A stretch of 64,000 nt of DNA from Pseudomonas resinovorans NBRC 106553 (GCF_000412695.1 NC_021499.1:4402001-4466000); one strand, 5' to 3'; positions 36,466 through 47,170 are shown, numbered from the stretch's first letter. Notes: generated by a model from the letters alone, not told the origin. Program-made: numbers and translations.

Positions 36466-39400
36466 TTATGCCAGGACGAAGTCAGCCTGGTTGACAGTAG
36501 TGGCATCGGTAACCCCCACCAGGGTGATGCTGTTGGCCCCGATCGCCACACGGGTATCCGCCCCGACATCGGTGATCACCACATTCGTCGCGAAGTTCGC
36601 CGCAGTGATGCCCAGGCTGGCGATGTCCATCCGGTCCTGGCCACCGGCCGGGTTGGCGTCGAAGTCCAGGATGCGGTCCTGGCCGAAGCCGGCGGCAAAG
36701 CGGAAGACATCATTACCCAGTCCACCAGTCAGGGAATCGTTCCCTACCCCTCCTTGCATGGTGTTCGAAAGGCCATTGCCGACACCGGTGAAGTTCGCCG
36801 TTCCCATGTAGCGCAGATTCTCGACGTTCGTGCCCAGCGTATAATTCGCCAGGAAGGTCTGCACTTGATCCGTCCCTTGCCCTGCCAACTCGATCACCAC
36901 ATCAAGCGCGTCGTGAACGATGAAGACGTCGTTTCCCGTACCGCCTGACATCTGGTCAGCCCCTGTCCACCCGTTGAGGAAGTCGTCGCCTGCACCACCG
37001 GTCAGGATATCACTGCCCTCCCGTCCGCCCAGGGTGTCATTGCCGGCTCCACCGATCACGGTATTCCCCAAGGTATTGCCGACACCGGTGAAGGCTGTTG
37101 TACCCATGTAGCGCAGATTCTCGACGTTCGTCCCCAACGTGTAACTCGCCAGGAAAACCTGCACCTGGTCCGTTCCCTCACCCGACTGCTCCACCACTAC
37201 ATCAAGCGCATCATGAACGAGGAAAACATCGTTTCCCGTACCGCCCAACATCTGGTCATTCCCTGTCCACCCATTGAGGAAGTCATCTCCTGCACCACCC
37301 ATCAGCAGATCATTACCCTCGCGCCCACCCAGGGTGTCATTACCTACTGCACCGACCACAGTATTCCCCAAGGTATTACCAACACCGGTGAAGTTGGCCG
37401 TTCCCACATAGCGCAGGTTCTCAAGGTTCGCGCCCAGCGTGTAATTCGTCAGGAAGGTCTGCACTTGATCCGTTCCTTGCCCGGCCAACTCGATCACCAC
37501 ATCAAGCGCATCGTGAACAACGAACGCGTCATTCCCTGTACCACCCGACATCTGGTCGGCCCCTGCCCCCCCGTTGAGGAAGTCATCGCCAGCACCACCG
37601 GTCAGGACATCGTCCCCCTCTCGGCCACCCAGGACATCGTTACCAACCCCACCAATCATCATGTCACTCCAGATCGTACCCGTTAGGGTGCTACCTCCGG
37701 CCGCCGCCGTGAACAGCCCGCCCGCCGGAGCAGTCGCGGCTGAAGTCGCCGTGTTGGCGAATCCTTGATCATCGGTAAAGCTCGCCACCACCCGCAGCAT
37801 TTGACCTACCTGCCCGGCACCCGGGGTGAAGTTCGCCCCCGTGGCGCCGACGATGTTGGCCCAGGTGCCGCCGCCATTGCTGGAGGACTGCCACTGGAAG
37901 TTGAACACCGAGGTGGTGGTGCCGTCCGGGTCGGCGATGGTGCCGCGACTTGCGGTAAGCACCTGGCCTTGGGTCGGCGTAGCGTCACTGATCAGCGGTA
38001 CCCCGGTCGCCAGGTCATTGACCTGCACCGTCGAAACCGGAGCGGTCACCGCCGAGTAGACGGTTTCCAGCACGCCGTTGGCGTCCTTGTAGATGGCCTT
38101 CAGGCGCATGGCCAGGCCGGCCTGGGCGGCGGTGACGAGGAAGCTCGGCCCCGTGGCCCGGGCCAGTTCGGCGCCGGCATTTTCGATGATGATGTCTTCG
38201 AAGATGCCGTCACCGCGCTCGTCCACCTGCCAGTAGTAGGACACAGGTCCGGTGACCCGGCCGCCGACGTTGTTGGCATCGGTTACCCCGGCGATGGAGG
38301 CCACCAGACGGGTACCGACTTCCGGCGTGGCATCGCTGATGGAAGCCAACCCTTGCGGGCCGCTGTTCAGGCCAGCCACCAGTGCCTCGCTAACGTCGTT
38401 GAACTGCAGGCGCTCGATGCCGCTCAGGCGGTCCACGCCATCGCGGCCGGCCACGCTGTCGGTCACCGTCCAGGTGCCGTCGCCATTGTTCGCGACGGTG
38501 TAGTCGGCGCGGTTGCCGGAGAACCCGGCGGTGTCGTAGTTGAAGGCACCGTTGCCCGCCTGGATTTCACGGGCGATCACCAGTTGGCCCGGAGTGTAGC
38601 GACCGGTGAGCATGTCGTGGACCAGCTCGGTCATGCTCAAGGCGCGATCGATCTCCGGCCCGGTGCCGTTGGCGTTCTGGCGCACGCTGATGTAGACGGT
38701 CATGGACCTGTCGCCATCGATCCGGTCGTCACCACCCCGGCCTTCGATAATGTCGCTACCGCTGCCGCCGAGGATGATGTTGCCGGCGCCGAAGGAGGTC
38801 ACGCCCGCCCCCAGGAACTCCTGCAATCCGGCGATGAGGCCGATGTTGGTAAGGATGCTTCCGTTCACGCCCGAGGTGGAGATCGCTGCCGCATCGCGGT
38901 CGTCTCCTTTCAGGATGTCGCTGTGGGAGGAGCCCGAGAGGCCTTCCATGAACTCGAATCGGGTCAGCAGCGACGCGGTCGACGGGGTCACCGGAGTCTC
39001 GTCGAAGGCACGCAGGTCGAACTCGATGTTGACCCCCTGCGGATCATCGCGGAACACCGCCCAGTCGAAGCCCGAGCCACCAACGTAGCGGTCGCCCTCG
39101 CCGCCATTGCCGAGCATGATGTCGTCACCGCCCTCGCCATCCATGCGATCGATGATGCCGCGCTCGCCGATGTACACATCGTTGCCGGGCACGTTGTCCA
39201 GGCCGAACTCGTTGAAGTTGTCGCCGGCGTTGCCGTCCGGACCACCGAGTTCCAGCCAGTCGTCGCCCTCGTTGCCGAACTGCGCTTCGTTGGCCCGGGT
39301 TCCGAGGATGAAGTCGTTGCCCACGCCGCCGAAGATCTCGGTGGAGTCCTCACCGGAAACGATGAAGTCGTTGCCCTGGCCACCCAGGATCAGGTTGATG

Positions 39401-42400
39401 CCATTGCCGCCATGGATGACGTCGTTGCCGCCGTCGCCCTGGATGTTATCGTCGCCGCCGCGGTCAGTGATGATGTCGTCGCCATCGCCGGCACGGATCA
39501 GGTCATTGCCGTCACCCCCTTCGATGCGATCATTACCGCCATCGCCCCAGATCGTGTCATCGCCGATGCTGGCGATCAGCACGTCGTTGCCGTTGGTGCC
39601 ACCCAGCACCACGTGCTCGTCACCGGTGTAGCGCAGGTAGTTGGTGTTGGCCTCGTTGTAGAAGGGCGTCGCGGCGCTGTCGGTATTCACCGGGTTGTCG
39701 CGAATCACCCAGGGCAGCAAGGCGCTGCCACCTTCGGGGTCGGCCTGGCCATCGGCGCCAAGACCAGTGAATTGCCGGCTCTGGTCGACTTCGAGGATGA
39801 AGCCGGGTGTGGAGAAGATGTCCCCCGGCAGGTGGGTTGCGTTGGTATTGGCCATCACCATCTTGGCGAAGGAATTGTTCTCCAGTTCGGCGAGGAAGTT
39901 CATGCTCGCCGTGCGTTCCAGGTAGTAGAAACGGTCGCCGTCCTGGAGTTTCTCCATCTGGTTCTCGAACACGAAGTTGAAGGTCGAGCCCAGCAGGCCA
40001 CCGAAGGGCATCTGCCGCTCGGCAAGACCACCGATCCACAGGTCGATGTCGTTGACCCCGGTGGTGGCCGCCGGCCCATTGAGGAAGGCCAGGCGATCCG
40101 CCGTGTCGGCCGTGAAGACGCGCTCTAATCCCACCTCCCCTTCATTGATCACCGCATCACCACCGAATACCAGGGCGAAGGCCACCGCGCGCTTCTCGGC
40201 CGTCGTGTTGACGTCGGCTGCCAGCAGCTCGGCGTGGGTGCCGTAAGACGCGATGAAGTTGACGATGGACGTCTGGTGCTTCAGGTGCGCGGCGAAGTCG
40301 ACCCAGCTGGTGTAGGGCCGCAGCTGGCTGTCGCCGGTGGCGTTGTAGAACTCCTGGCGTGCCGCGTTGAGCGTGGGCACGCCGGTATCACGGCCACGGG
40401 CGATGTTGATGGTCGCCAGGTCGAGCGGCAGGCCCAGGAGGTTGTTGCGCAGCGCCTCGGTAACGAACTCATCGATCTCGTTGCCGGTCTGCCGGGTCAT
40501 GCCGCGAACGATATTGCCCGCCGCTTCCTCCGCCGACAGTGCACCATTGTTGTTGAAGGCCAACGGGTTCAGGAAGGCATCGATCAGGTCCATGCTGCCG
40601 GCATCGGTGAAGTTCGGATTCAGCCGGTCGACGGTCTCGGTGAGCATGGAGTGGCCGAAGCGATACACCACGTGGGCGAACTCGGCGACGATGGCCGGGT
40701 TGATCGTCGTGTCGTACACCTGGGTGGCGTTGAAGAACACATCCACCTGCGGCTGCACCTTGCGTGCGAACTCCTCGAACACCAGGTGCTGGTACTGCAT
40801 CTCGGTGGTGAAGCGCGCGGCCTGGAACAGACGCTCGCCATTCCAGCTGCCATCCGCATTCTGCCAGTTGCTGATGAAGGTCGGATCGTTGCTGGCCAGC
40901 ACCACGGCCTTGATCTGGTCGACCATGCGGTTGTGCTCGGCATGGAACACATGGTGCACGGCGGTCAGGCCGATGTTTTCGTTGCCACGTCCGTCGCCGG
41001 TGATGAAGTGGCGGTCGAGCAGTTCATCGTCGAAGGTGCCCGGTGCTGCAGGTCCGGGGTTCACGATGTCATCCGCATCCGCCGTCATCAGCGCGCCGGT
41101 CTGGCTGTTGAAGGGGTTGGCGGAGTGGGCGATGTCATCCAGGAAGGCATGCCCGGTGAACAGCGCATTGCCCGGGATGGCGACGCCCAGCCCGCCGTTG
41201 GCGGCGGGGTTACCCTCCACGAAGACGATGTCATCGCCCACCAGGGTGACGATCTGCGCGAACCCGTTCGGCCCCGGAATGAACTTGCCGTAGAGGTCGG
41301 TGGCCAACAGCGGCACGTTGCCGATATTGCCATCGGTCAGCTGGATACCCAGCATCTGCGCGGCTTGGGCCTTGACCTCGGCCCAAGTGGGCAGGCCACC
41401 CACGCCATCGAGCATGCGCCCGGTAGCCACCGGATCACCGTTGGCGTTCAGCTCGTATTCGCGCAGGAACACCTGGTGCGAGGCGTGGGAGGTGTAGGTC
41501 TGGTTCTGGTCCACGAAGGGCGTGGTGGTGTTCAGCGGTCCGCCACCGATGATGTCGTCGGCGGTGCCCATCACCCCGTCCTGCCCGGGCGCATCGGTGC
41601 TGGTGCGGGTCAGGATCATGAAGTTGGAGTTGCCGCCCGGCACGAAGAGCGGGTCATCCGGTTGCAACGGCACGAAGACGAAGCCGTTGCCACCTTTGGT
41701 CACCAGGTCCAGGCCATGGTCGAAGAACTGGCCGAACAGGGTGAACCAGGAGTTGAAGCCGGCGGACAGGCCTTCGTCCGGCGCGGTGTTGGGGATGAAC
41801 AGCGGCTGCCCGGCCGGGATTGCCACGCCGTTCAGGTCCAGCAGCACACCGTTGGGGTCCAGGGTACCCAGGCCGGCATCCACATAGGCCTGCACCGCCG
41901 CCGGGTTGGTGATGGTCTGGTCGACGATCAGGTTGGAAATAACCCGAGGATCGACATCGGCCACGCTGCCCGGGGCGCCGTAGTCGGTGTTGGTCAGCAC
42001 GCCGCCAGGGGCGGGGCCGTTGGTGTCGATGCTGTCGCCATCCTGGTCATCGCGGAACACCGGCGGTACCAGGTTCGGGAACGGCTGGTCGGCCGCGCCA
42101 AAGTGTTCCTGACCCGGAACCAGGTTGTTGAAGGAGCCGTCCACGGTGCGCAGACCGAATGCGCCACGGGAGTTCGGCACGATATCCAGCAGGTTCTCAC
42201 CGGCCGCGTGACGCTCGGAGACGATGATCTGGTCAAGGATGAACTGCAGGTCGCTACGGATGATATGCACACCCGGGCTGGCGACGTAGGTTTCCTGCGG
42301 CAGGGCCGTCGGCGGCGCCACCACCACGTTGCCGTTCACCGCCGCCGTGGCGTTGGAGAAGACGCTCTCCAGCACGCCGTTGGCGTCCTTGTAGACCGCA

Positions 42401-45400
42401 CGCACCCGCAGGGCCAGGCCGTCGAGGTCGGCGGTCACGCGGAAGCTGTTGCCTTGCGCGGTTTCCGGACGTTCCCCGGCCTCGGTGACGATATCCACGA
42501 ACAGGCCCGAGCCGGCAACGGTTTCCCGCTGCCAGAAATAGCCGACGGGCCCGGTGATCGCGCCCGTGGGGTTTAGCCCGGTGACGTTGTCCGCATCGGT
42601 CACCAGCAGCGACGAGGCGGTCAGCACCTGGCCATTTTCCGGGGTGTTGTCGCTGATCTGCAGTTGCCCGTCCGGCCCTGCGTTGAGACCTGGCAGCAGG
42701 GCGACGGAGATATCGTTGAACTGCAGTCGCTCGATACCCGTCAGCCGGTCGACACCGTCGGCACCGATGACGGTGTTACCGTCAAGATCTACCTCCAGGT
42801 GGGTCACCGTGATCACGTCATCGCTGAAGTCCAGCGTCGTGCCGTTGTTGTCGATATCGATCTGGTAGTCGTCGAAGTTGCCCGAGTACACCGCCGTGTC
42901 GTAGTTGAACCCGGTGGTCTGGACGATCTCACGGACGATCACCAACTGACCGGGGTTGATCGCACCGGACAACATGTCGGGGATCAGCGCGCCGATGCTA
43001 TCGACCCGGCGAAGCTCTGGGCCCGTTCCGTCGACATTGGTCCTCACGCTGACATAGGCGTTGAGCGTGCGGTCGCCATCGATCAGGTCGTCGCCGCCGC
43101 GGCCTTCGAGGATGTCGCTACCGCCGCCACCGAGGATGATATTGCCGCCACCGAAGGAGGTGACGCCGGCACCGAGGAACTCCTGCAACCCGGCGATCAG
43201 GTCGATGCTGGCCTGGTTGAGCACGCTGCCCAGCGGGCCGTTCTCGGCGATTTCCGCCGCATCGGCATTGTCGCCGCGCAGGATGTCACCGAATTGCGAG
43301 CCCGACAGGCCTTCGACGAAGGCGAAGCGGTCGAAGATGCCGGCGTTGGAGGCCGGGACCGGCGGCTCGAAGAAGTCGTCGACGATCATGTCGGCCAGCA
43401 CACCGGCGGGGTCGAACTTGTAGCTCACCCAGTCGAAACCGGAACCGCCGTCGAAGTGATCGGCGCCTTCGGAGCCGAAGAAGATATCGTCGCCACCCTC
43501 ACCGATCATCTCGTCGAAGCCACCGCCACCGACGAAGACGTCGTTGCCGGCCACTTCATCCAGGGCGAAGGGCGAGAAGTTGTCACCGGGGGCACCGTCC
43601 TGGGTGCCGATTTCGATCCAGTCATCACCTTCGTTACCGGCGGTCTGCAGGTTGCCCTTGGCGCCGTAGATGAAGTCGTTGCCGGTACCACCGAAGGTTT
43701 CCGACACGTCTTCGCCGGTAATGATGAAGTCGTTGCCGGCACCGCCCAGGATCAGGTTGAAGCCATTGCCGCCATGGATGACGTCATTACCGTCGTCGCC
43801 CTTGATGTTATCGTCGCCGCCCATGTCGGTGATGATGTCGTCGCCGGCTCCACCATTGAGGCTGTCCACCCCGTCGCCGCCTTCGATACGGTCGTTGCCG
43901 CCGTCGCCCCAGATGGTGTCGTCGCCGATACTGGCGATCAGGATGTCGTTACCGGCGGTGCCGCCCAGCACCACGTGCTCGTCGCCGGTGTAGTGCAAGT
44001 AGTTGGTGTCCAACCCGGGGGTGGCAGGGTTGTCGCGGATCACCAGGGGGATCAGCGGGTTGTCGCCCAGCGGGTCGGCGTTGCCGGGGGTGTCGTCGAG
44101 GCTTTCATCCACGCCGACGGTCGCAGGGTTGTCACCGAACACGCCGTCCGCACCCGGGTCCCTGACGCTGGCGTTGAACTGAAGATCCTGGTCCACCTCC
44201 AGAATGAGCCCCGGTGTAGAGAAGATATCCGCCGGCAGGCGGGTGACGTCGGTGTTCTCCATCACCATTTTGGAGAAGGAGTTCTGTTCCATCTCGGTGA
44301 GGAAGTTCAGTCCCGCCAGACGTGCCAGGTAGTAGAAGCGGTCACCGTTCTGCAGGGCCTCCAACTGGGTCTCGAAGACGAAATTGAAGGTGGAGCCGAG
44401 CAGGCCGCCGAAGGGCATCTGCTTCTCGGCCAGACCGCCGACCCAGAAGTCGATATTGCCGAGACCTGTGTTGGTGAAGCCGTCGGTGTCCTTGGTACGC
44501 GCCGTGGTGTTGGCCCAGGTACCGGTGCTGAAGAGGAAATCAATACGGTCGCTCGGCGCGCCGGTACCACCCAGGACGATGGCCATCGCTGCGTCACGCT
44601 TGCCCTGGAGGGTGGTCGCGTCGGTGATGGTCGAGTGGGTGCCATAGGCGGCGATGAAGTTGATCAGGGACGCCTCATGCTTGAGGTTGCCCATGAAATC
44701 GGCCCAGCTGCTGTAAGCCTCCAGCTGGCTGTCGCCGGTCATCTCGTAGAACTCGCGGCGCGCGGCGTTGAGCGACGGCACGCCGGCATCGCGGCCACGG
44801 GCGATATTGATGGTGGCCAGATCCAGCGGCAGGCCCAGCAGGTTGTTGCGCAAGGCCTCGGTGACGAACTCGTCGATCTCGTTGCCCTGCTGGCGGGTCA
44901 CGCCACGGATGATGGCGCCGGCCGCCTGGTCTGGAGTCAGGCCGCTGTTGGCGAACTCCAGGGGATTGAGGAAGGCGGCGATCAAGCCGATCTCGCTGCT
45001 GTTGAAATTCTCGTCCAGGCGGTCGATGGTTTCGGTCAGCATGGAGTGGCCGAAGCGGTACACCACATGGGCGAACTCGGCGACTATCGCCGGGTTGATC
45101 GAGGCATCGAATCCGGTAGGCGCGAGGAACGCATCGACGTTCGGCTGCACCTTGCGGGCGAACTCCTCGAACACCAGGTGCTGGTACTGCATCTCGGTGC
45201 CGAACTTGGCGGCCTGGAACAGCCGCTCGCCGTTCCACTGCAGGGCGTCGATGCCGGCCGGGGTGGTCGGCACCGCGGTGACCGGAGTCAACAGCCACTG
45301 GTTGAGGAAGGCCAGATCATTGGACTGCAGCACCGTCTCCTTGGTGTGTTCCACCAGGCGGTTGTGCTCCGAGTGGAAGACATGGTGCACGGCGGTCAGG

Positions 45401-46755
45401 CCGATGTTCTCGTTGACCCGGCCATCACCGGCGATGTAGTGGGAATCCAGCAATTCGTTGTCGTAGGTGCCGGGCAGGTTGTCGTTGGTACCGGCGATGC
45501 CATCGGCGTCCGGAGCGAGCGGAGCGCCCGTCTGGGTGTTGAACGGGTTGGCGCTGTGGGCGATGTCATCGAGGAAGGCATGGCCGGTACGCACGGCACC
45601 CGCCAGGCTGATGGGCGCGGCCGGGTTGCCCTCCACCAGCACGTCGTCAGCGGTGCCCGGCAGGCCATCGGGGCCGACGAACACGACTTGCGGATAGCCA
45701 TTCGGCCCCTTGATGAAATTGCCGTAGGCATCGGTGGCCAGCAAGGGAATGTTGCCGACATCGGCATCGGTCAGGTTGATGCCGAGGATGTCGCGGGCCT
45801 GGGCCTTGACCACGCCCCAGGTGGCCATGCCACCAATCTCGACGTCGTCGCCGGTACCAAAATCGCCATCGGCACCCAGGTTGCGATTGGTGATCAACCC
45901 ACCAGTGGCAACGGGTTCGCCATCGGCATTCAGCTCGTAGGCGCGCAGGAACACCTGATGCGACGGATGGGAGCTGTAGGTCTGGTTCTGGTCAACGAAA
46001 GGAGACGTGGTGTTGAGGTGGCGGTGAACATCATCGGCGGTGTTCGGCAGGCCATCGGCGCCGTTGCCCACGGCTACGTTGTCGGCGCGGGTCAGGACCA
46101 GGAAATTGGTCGAACCGCCCGGCACGAAGAGCGGGTCATCCGGCTGCAGCGGAATGAAGATGGTGCCGTTGTTGCCCTTCTGCACCAGGTCCAGGCCATG
46201 GTCGAAGAACTGCCCGAAGAAGGTCATCCAGGAGTTGAACGGCGCCGACAGGCCTTCATCCGGGGTGGTATTAGGAATGAAGAACACTTCCTGGTCGTCC
46301 GGGGTGCCGAAGATGCCATCGAGACCGGGGCTGAGCACGGGCGGGTTGCCACCGTTGGCTGCCACCGCTGCCGGGTTGTTGGCGGTCTGGTCGACGATCA
46401 GGTTGGAGATGATCCGCGGGTCGGCATCCACCACGTTGCCGTTTACCGGGCCGGTGGTGGCGTAGTTGGTGTTGGTCAGTACACCACCGGGCGCGGGACC
46501 ATTGATGTCGATGGTGTCGCCGTCCAGGTCGTTGCGGAAATTCTGCTCCAGCATCAGCGGGAAGAGTTCGTCCGCGGCACCAAAGCCGGTCTGCCCCGTC
46601 ACCAAATGGTTGAATGATCCATCGACGGTCCGCAGGCCCCAGGGCACTTGCGAGTTGGGCAGCAGCGACGACAAATCGGCGCCAGAGGCATGAGCTTCAG
46701 CGATGAGAATCTGCTGGAGAATGAATTCCAGGTCAGACTTGATGAAGTTGGCCAT
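36466..46755 (-). CDS. Giant secreted RTX protein with two animal-type haem peroxidase domains (paralogue 1)
   Basis: This 3429-residue protein is a doubled peroxidase. Domain A (about 100-855) has the distal motif GQFFDHGLDL with His186 and haem-ester Asp185, catalytic Arg446 and Glu449 in GDGRVNEN, and proximal His570 in RFGHSMLTE. Domain B (about 1495-2330) has His1680, Arg1923 and His2035 in the same motifs. Each domain is followed by an RTX block (about 925-1235 and 2377-2685) and Ig-like linkers. Three 100-residue RTX-containing repeats (3038-3337) and a tail ending ADFVLA suggest type I secretion. Five peroxidase-type calcium motifs (GxDGxxGTxDD) are visible. The closest described relative I know is P. 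putida PepA (PP_2561). There is no Sec signal, and no exporter genes are nearby. The start has a GAGGAA ribosome site. Confidence 0.93.
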   Translation of the reverse strand: MANFIKSDLEFILQQILIAEAHASGADLSSLLPNSQVPWGLRTVDGSFNHLVTGQTGFGAADELFPLMLEQNFRNDLDGDTIDINGPAPGGVLTNTNYATTGPVNGNVVDADPRIISNLIVDQTANNPAAVAANGGNPPVLSPGLDGIFGTPDDQEVFFIPNTTPDEGLSAPFNSWMTFFGQFFDHGLDLVQKGNNGTIFIPLQPDDPLFVPGGSTNFLVLTRADNVAVGNGADGLPNTADDVHRHLNTTSPFVDQNQTYSSHPSHQVFLRAYELNADGEPVATGGLITNRNLGADGDFGTGDDVEIGGMATWGVVKAQARDILGINLTDADVGNIPLLATDAYGNFIKGPNGYPQVVFVGPDGLPGTADDVLVEGNPAAPISLAGAVRTGHAFLDDIAHSANPFNTQTGAPLAPDADGIAGTNDNLPGTYDNELLDSHYIAGDGRVNENIGLTAVHHVFHSEHNRLVEHTKETVLQSNDLAFLNQWLLTPVTAVPTTPAGIDALQWNGERLFQAAKFGTEMQYQHLVFEEFARKVQPNVDAFLAPTGFDASINPAIVAEFAHVVYRFGHSMLTETIDRLDENFNSSEIGLIAAFLNPLEFANSGLTPDQAAGAIIRGVTRQQGNEIDEFVTEALRNNLLGLPLDLATINIARGRDAGVPSLNAARREFYEMTGDSQLEAYSSWADFMGNLKHEASLINFIAAYGTHSTITDATTLQGKRDAAMAIVLGGTGAPSDRIDFLFSTGTWANTTARTKDTDGFTNTGLGNIDFWVGGLAEKQMPFGGLLGSTFNFVFETQLEALQNGDRFYYLARLAGLNFLTEMEQNSFSKMVMENTDVTRLPADIFSTPGLILEVDQDLQFNASVRDPGADGVFGDNPATVGVDESLDDTPGNADPLGDNPLIPLVIRDNPATPGLDTNYLHYTGDEHVVLGGTAGNDILIASIGDDTIWGDGGNDRIEGGDGVDSLNGGAGDDIITDMGGDDNIKGDDGNDVIHGGNGFNLILGGAGNDFIITGEDVSETFGGTGNDFIYGAKGNLQTAGNEGDDWIEIGTQDGAPGDNFSPFALDEVAGNDVFVGGGGFDEMIGEGGDDIFFGSEGADHFDGGSGFDWVSYKFDPAGVLADMIVDDFFEPPVPASNAGIFDRFAFVEGLSGSQFGDILRGDNADAAEIAENGPLGSVLNQASIDLIAGLQEFLGAGVTSFGGGNIILGGGGSDILEGRGGDDLIDGDRTLNAYVSVRTNVDGTGPELRRVDSIGALIPDMLSGAINPGQLVIVREIVQTTGFNYDTAVYSGNFDDYQIDIDNNGTTLDFSDDVITVTHLEVDLDGNTVIGADGVDRLTGIERLQFNDISVALLPGLNAGPDGQLQISDNTPENGQVLTASSLLVTDADNVTGLNPTGAITGPVGYFWQRETVAGSGLFVDIVTEAGERPETAQGNSFRVTADLDGLALRVRAVYKDANGVLESVFSNATAAVNGNVVVAPPTALPQETYVASPGVHIIRSDLQFILDQIIVSERHAAGENLLDIVPNSRGAFGLRTVDGSFNNLVPGQEHFGAADQPFPNLVPPVFRDDQDGDSIDTNGPAPGGVLTNTDYGAPGSVADVDPRVISNLIVDQTITNPAAVQAYVDAGLGTLDPNGVLLDLNGVAIPAGQPLFIPNTAPDEGLSAGFNSWFTLFGQFFDHGLDLVTKGGNGFVFVPLQPDDPLFVPGGNSNFMILTRTSTDAPGQDGVMGTADDIIGGGPLNTTTPFVDQNQTYTSHASHQVFLREYELNANGDPVATGRMLDGVGGLPTWAEVKAQAAQMLGIQLTDGNIGNVPLLATDLYGKFIPGPNGFAQIVTLVGDDIVFVEGNPAANGGLGVAIPGNALFTGHAFLDDIAHSANPFNSQTGALMTADADDIVNPGPAAPGTFDDELLDRHFITGDGRGNENIGLTAVHHVFHAEHNRMVDQIKAVVLASNDPTFISNWQNADGSWNGERLFQAARFTTEMQYQHLVFEEFARKVQPQVDVFFNATQVYDTTINPAIVAEFAHVVYRFGHSMLTETVDRLNPNFTDAGSMDLIDAFLNPLAFNNNGALSAEEAAGNIVRGMTRQTGNEIDEFVTEALRNNLLGLPLDLATINIARGRDTGVPTLNAARQEFYNATGDSQLRPYTSWVDFAAHLKHQTSIVNFIASYGTHAELLAADVNTTAEKRAVAFALVFGGDAVINEGEVGLERVFTADTADRLAFLNGPAATTGVNDIDLWIGGLAERQMPFGGLLGSTFNFVFENQMEKLQDGDRFYYLERTASMNFLAELENNSFAKMVMANTNATHLPGDIFSTPGFILEVDQSRQFTGLGADGQADPEGGSALLPWVIRDNPVNTDSAATPFYNEANTNYLRYTGDEHVVLGGTNGNDVLIASIGDDTIWGDGGNDRIEGGDGNDLIRAGDGDDIITDRGGDDNIQGDGGNDVIHGGNGINLILGGQGNDFIVSGEDSTEIFGGVGNDFILGTRANEAQFGNEGDDWLELGGPDGNAGDNFNEFGLDNVPGNDVYIGERGIIDRMDGEGGDDIMLGNGGEGDRYVGGSGFDWAVFRDDPQGVNIEFDLRAFDETPVTPSTASLLTRFEFMEGLSGSSHSDILKGDDRDAAAISTSGVNGSILTNIGLIAGLQEFLGAGVTSFGAGNIILGGSGSDIIEGRGGDDRIDGDRSMTVYISVRQNANGTGPEIDRALSMTELVHDMLTGRYTPGQLVIAREIQAGNGAFNYDTAGFSGNRADYTVANNGDGTWTVTDSVAGRDGVDRLSGIERLQFNDVSEALVAGLNSGPQGLASISDATPEVGTRLVASIAGVTDANNVGGRVTGPVSYYWQVDERGDGIFEDIIIENAGAELARATGPSFLVTAAQAGLAMRLKAIYKDANGVLETVYSAVTAPVSTVQVNDLATGVPLISDATPTQGQVLTASRGTIADPDGTTTSVFNFQWQSSSNGGGTWANIVGATGANFTPGAGQVGQMLRVVASFTDDQGFANTATSAATAPAGGLFTAAAGGSTLTGTIWSDMMIGGVGNDVLGGREGDDVLTGGAGDDFLNGGAGADQMSGGTGNDAFVVHDALDVVIELAGQGTDQVQTFLTNYTLGANLENLRYVGTANFTGVGNTLGNTVVGAVGNDTLGGREGNDLLMGGAGDDFLNGWTGNDQMLGGTGNDVFLVHDALDVVVEQSGEGTDQVQVFLASYTLGTNVENLRYMGTTAFTGVGNTLGNTVIGGAGNDTLGGREGSDILTGGAGDDFLNGWTGADQMSGGTGNDVFIVHDALDVVIELAGQGTDQVQTFLANYTLGTNVENLRYMGTANFTGVGNGLSNTMQGGVGNDSLTGGLGNDVFRFAAGFGQDRILDFDANPAGGQDRMDIASLGITAANFATNVVITDVGADTRVAIGANSITLVGVTDATTVNQADFVLA
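36511..37845 (-). repeat. About 1.34-kb block identical to the 3' part of the downstream paralogue
   Basis: Read side by side, these 1,335 bases show no difference from 47649-48983 (constant offset 11,138). Mismatches begin at 36510 on one side and at 37846 on the other, and become frequent beyond. The block encodes the last Ig-like part, the three tandem RTX repeats and most of the C-terminal region. It is visibly richer in A/T codons than the rest of the gene. Confidence 0.9.
36745..37644 (-). repeat. Three tandem 300-bp repeats (100-residue RTX modules), paralogue 1
   Basis: Units start at 37644, 37344 and 37044 (minus strand), each exactly 300 bp. Each encodes GND-x-LGGREG, DDFLNG, GGTGND, VHDALDVV, GTDQVQ, YTLG and ENLRY in the same order. 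The units differ at scattered residues, so they are old relative to the 1.34-kb identity between the paralogues. Confidence 0.9.
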
Positions 46756-46924
46756 TTTGTTTTCCTCAATCCGACAGCAATAAGTCAGGCCGAATCACGC
46801 CCGCGCGGGTGCGATTCCACGTTTCGAAATGGAAAGCGATCGAGCCGGGCAAATCGCAGTCGCGGCCGAACCCGCCAAGCCTTGGAAGTGGCTCAGTTCC
46901 GACTGGTTGGATTTGTCCCTGTCA

Positions 46925-46946
46925 GCGCCGCGCGCGAAGGCGGCGC
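46925..46946 (-). other. GC stem-loop after the leader reading frame (paralogue 1)
   Basis: GCGCCGC and GCGGCGC form a 7-bp stem with an 8-base loop, beginning 6 bases past the stop of the short leader frame. A stem with a related loop sits in the same place before paralogue 2 (58086-58107). Confidence 0.55.
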
Positions 46947-46952
46947 GTCCGG

Positions 46953-47045
46953 TCAGGTGCGAGGCGGGCCGTGGAAGCGGACCCGGGTGGACTCAGGTAT
47001 CGAGGGGCCGGTCGACCCCTGGTGCTGGACTGAAGCGATGCTCAT
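46953..47045 (-). CDS. Predicted 30-residue leader peptide upstream of giant peroxidase 1
   Basis: A short frame starts MSIASV, ends FHGPPRT, and is preceded by GCTAGGGAGA, a good ribosome site. The matching position before paralogue 2 has a 29-residue frame that also begins MS and ends FHGPP plus two residues, with the same GCTAGGGAGA. Both are followed by a GC hairpin and a 197-198 base gap to the giant gene. Conservation of start, ribosome site, C-terminal residues and spacing, while the middle differs, suggests it is translated. Its function is unknown; a leader or attenuation role is inference. Confidence 0.5.
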   Translation of the reverse strand: MSIASVQHQGSTGPSIPESTRVRFHGPPRT

Positions 47046-47141
47046 CACGGTGTTCTCCCTAGCACTCTTGTGGTGGCGCTCGCAGTGCCGTCCCTCAACG
47101 TCGCTGCGTGCCAAAAAACGGTCATGCTTCTACACACCCTG

Positions 47142-47170
47142 ACTAAAGCCCCGGCCCAGAGCACTGTCAA
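47142..47170 (-). promoter_or_regulatory. Sigma-70-type promoter of giant peroxidase 1
   Basis: On the minus strand TTGACA (47170-47165), a 17-base spacer and TTTAGT (47147-47142) are present. The same -35, spacer length and -10, extended by CAGG and GTGTGTA, occur before paralogue 2. The predicted 5' untranslated leader is about 380 nt. Confidence 0.65.

Noticed and set aside
36745..37644. Regular 300-bp spacing considered as a CRISPR or satellite array
   Set aside because: The units are in-frame RTX protein repeats, with no short identical repeats and unique spacers.
37765..46617. Long plus-strand frames (787, 780 and 1317 codons) opposite giant peroxidase 1
   Set aside because: Same antisense shadow effect; no ribosome sites or family motifs, and they are broken where the paralogue has one continuous frame.
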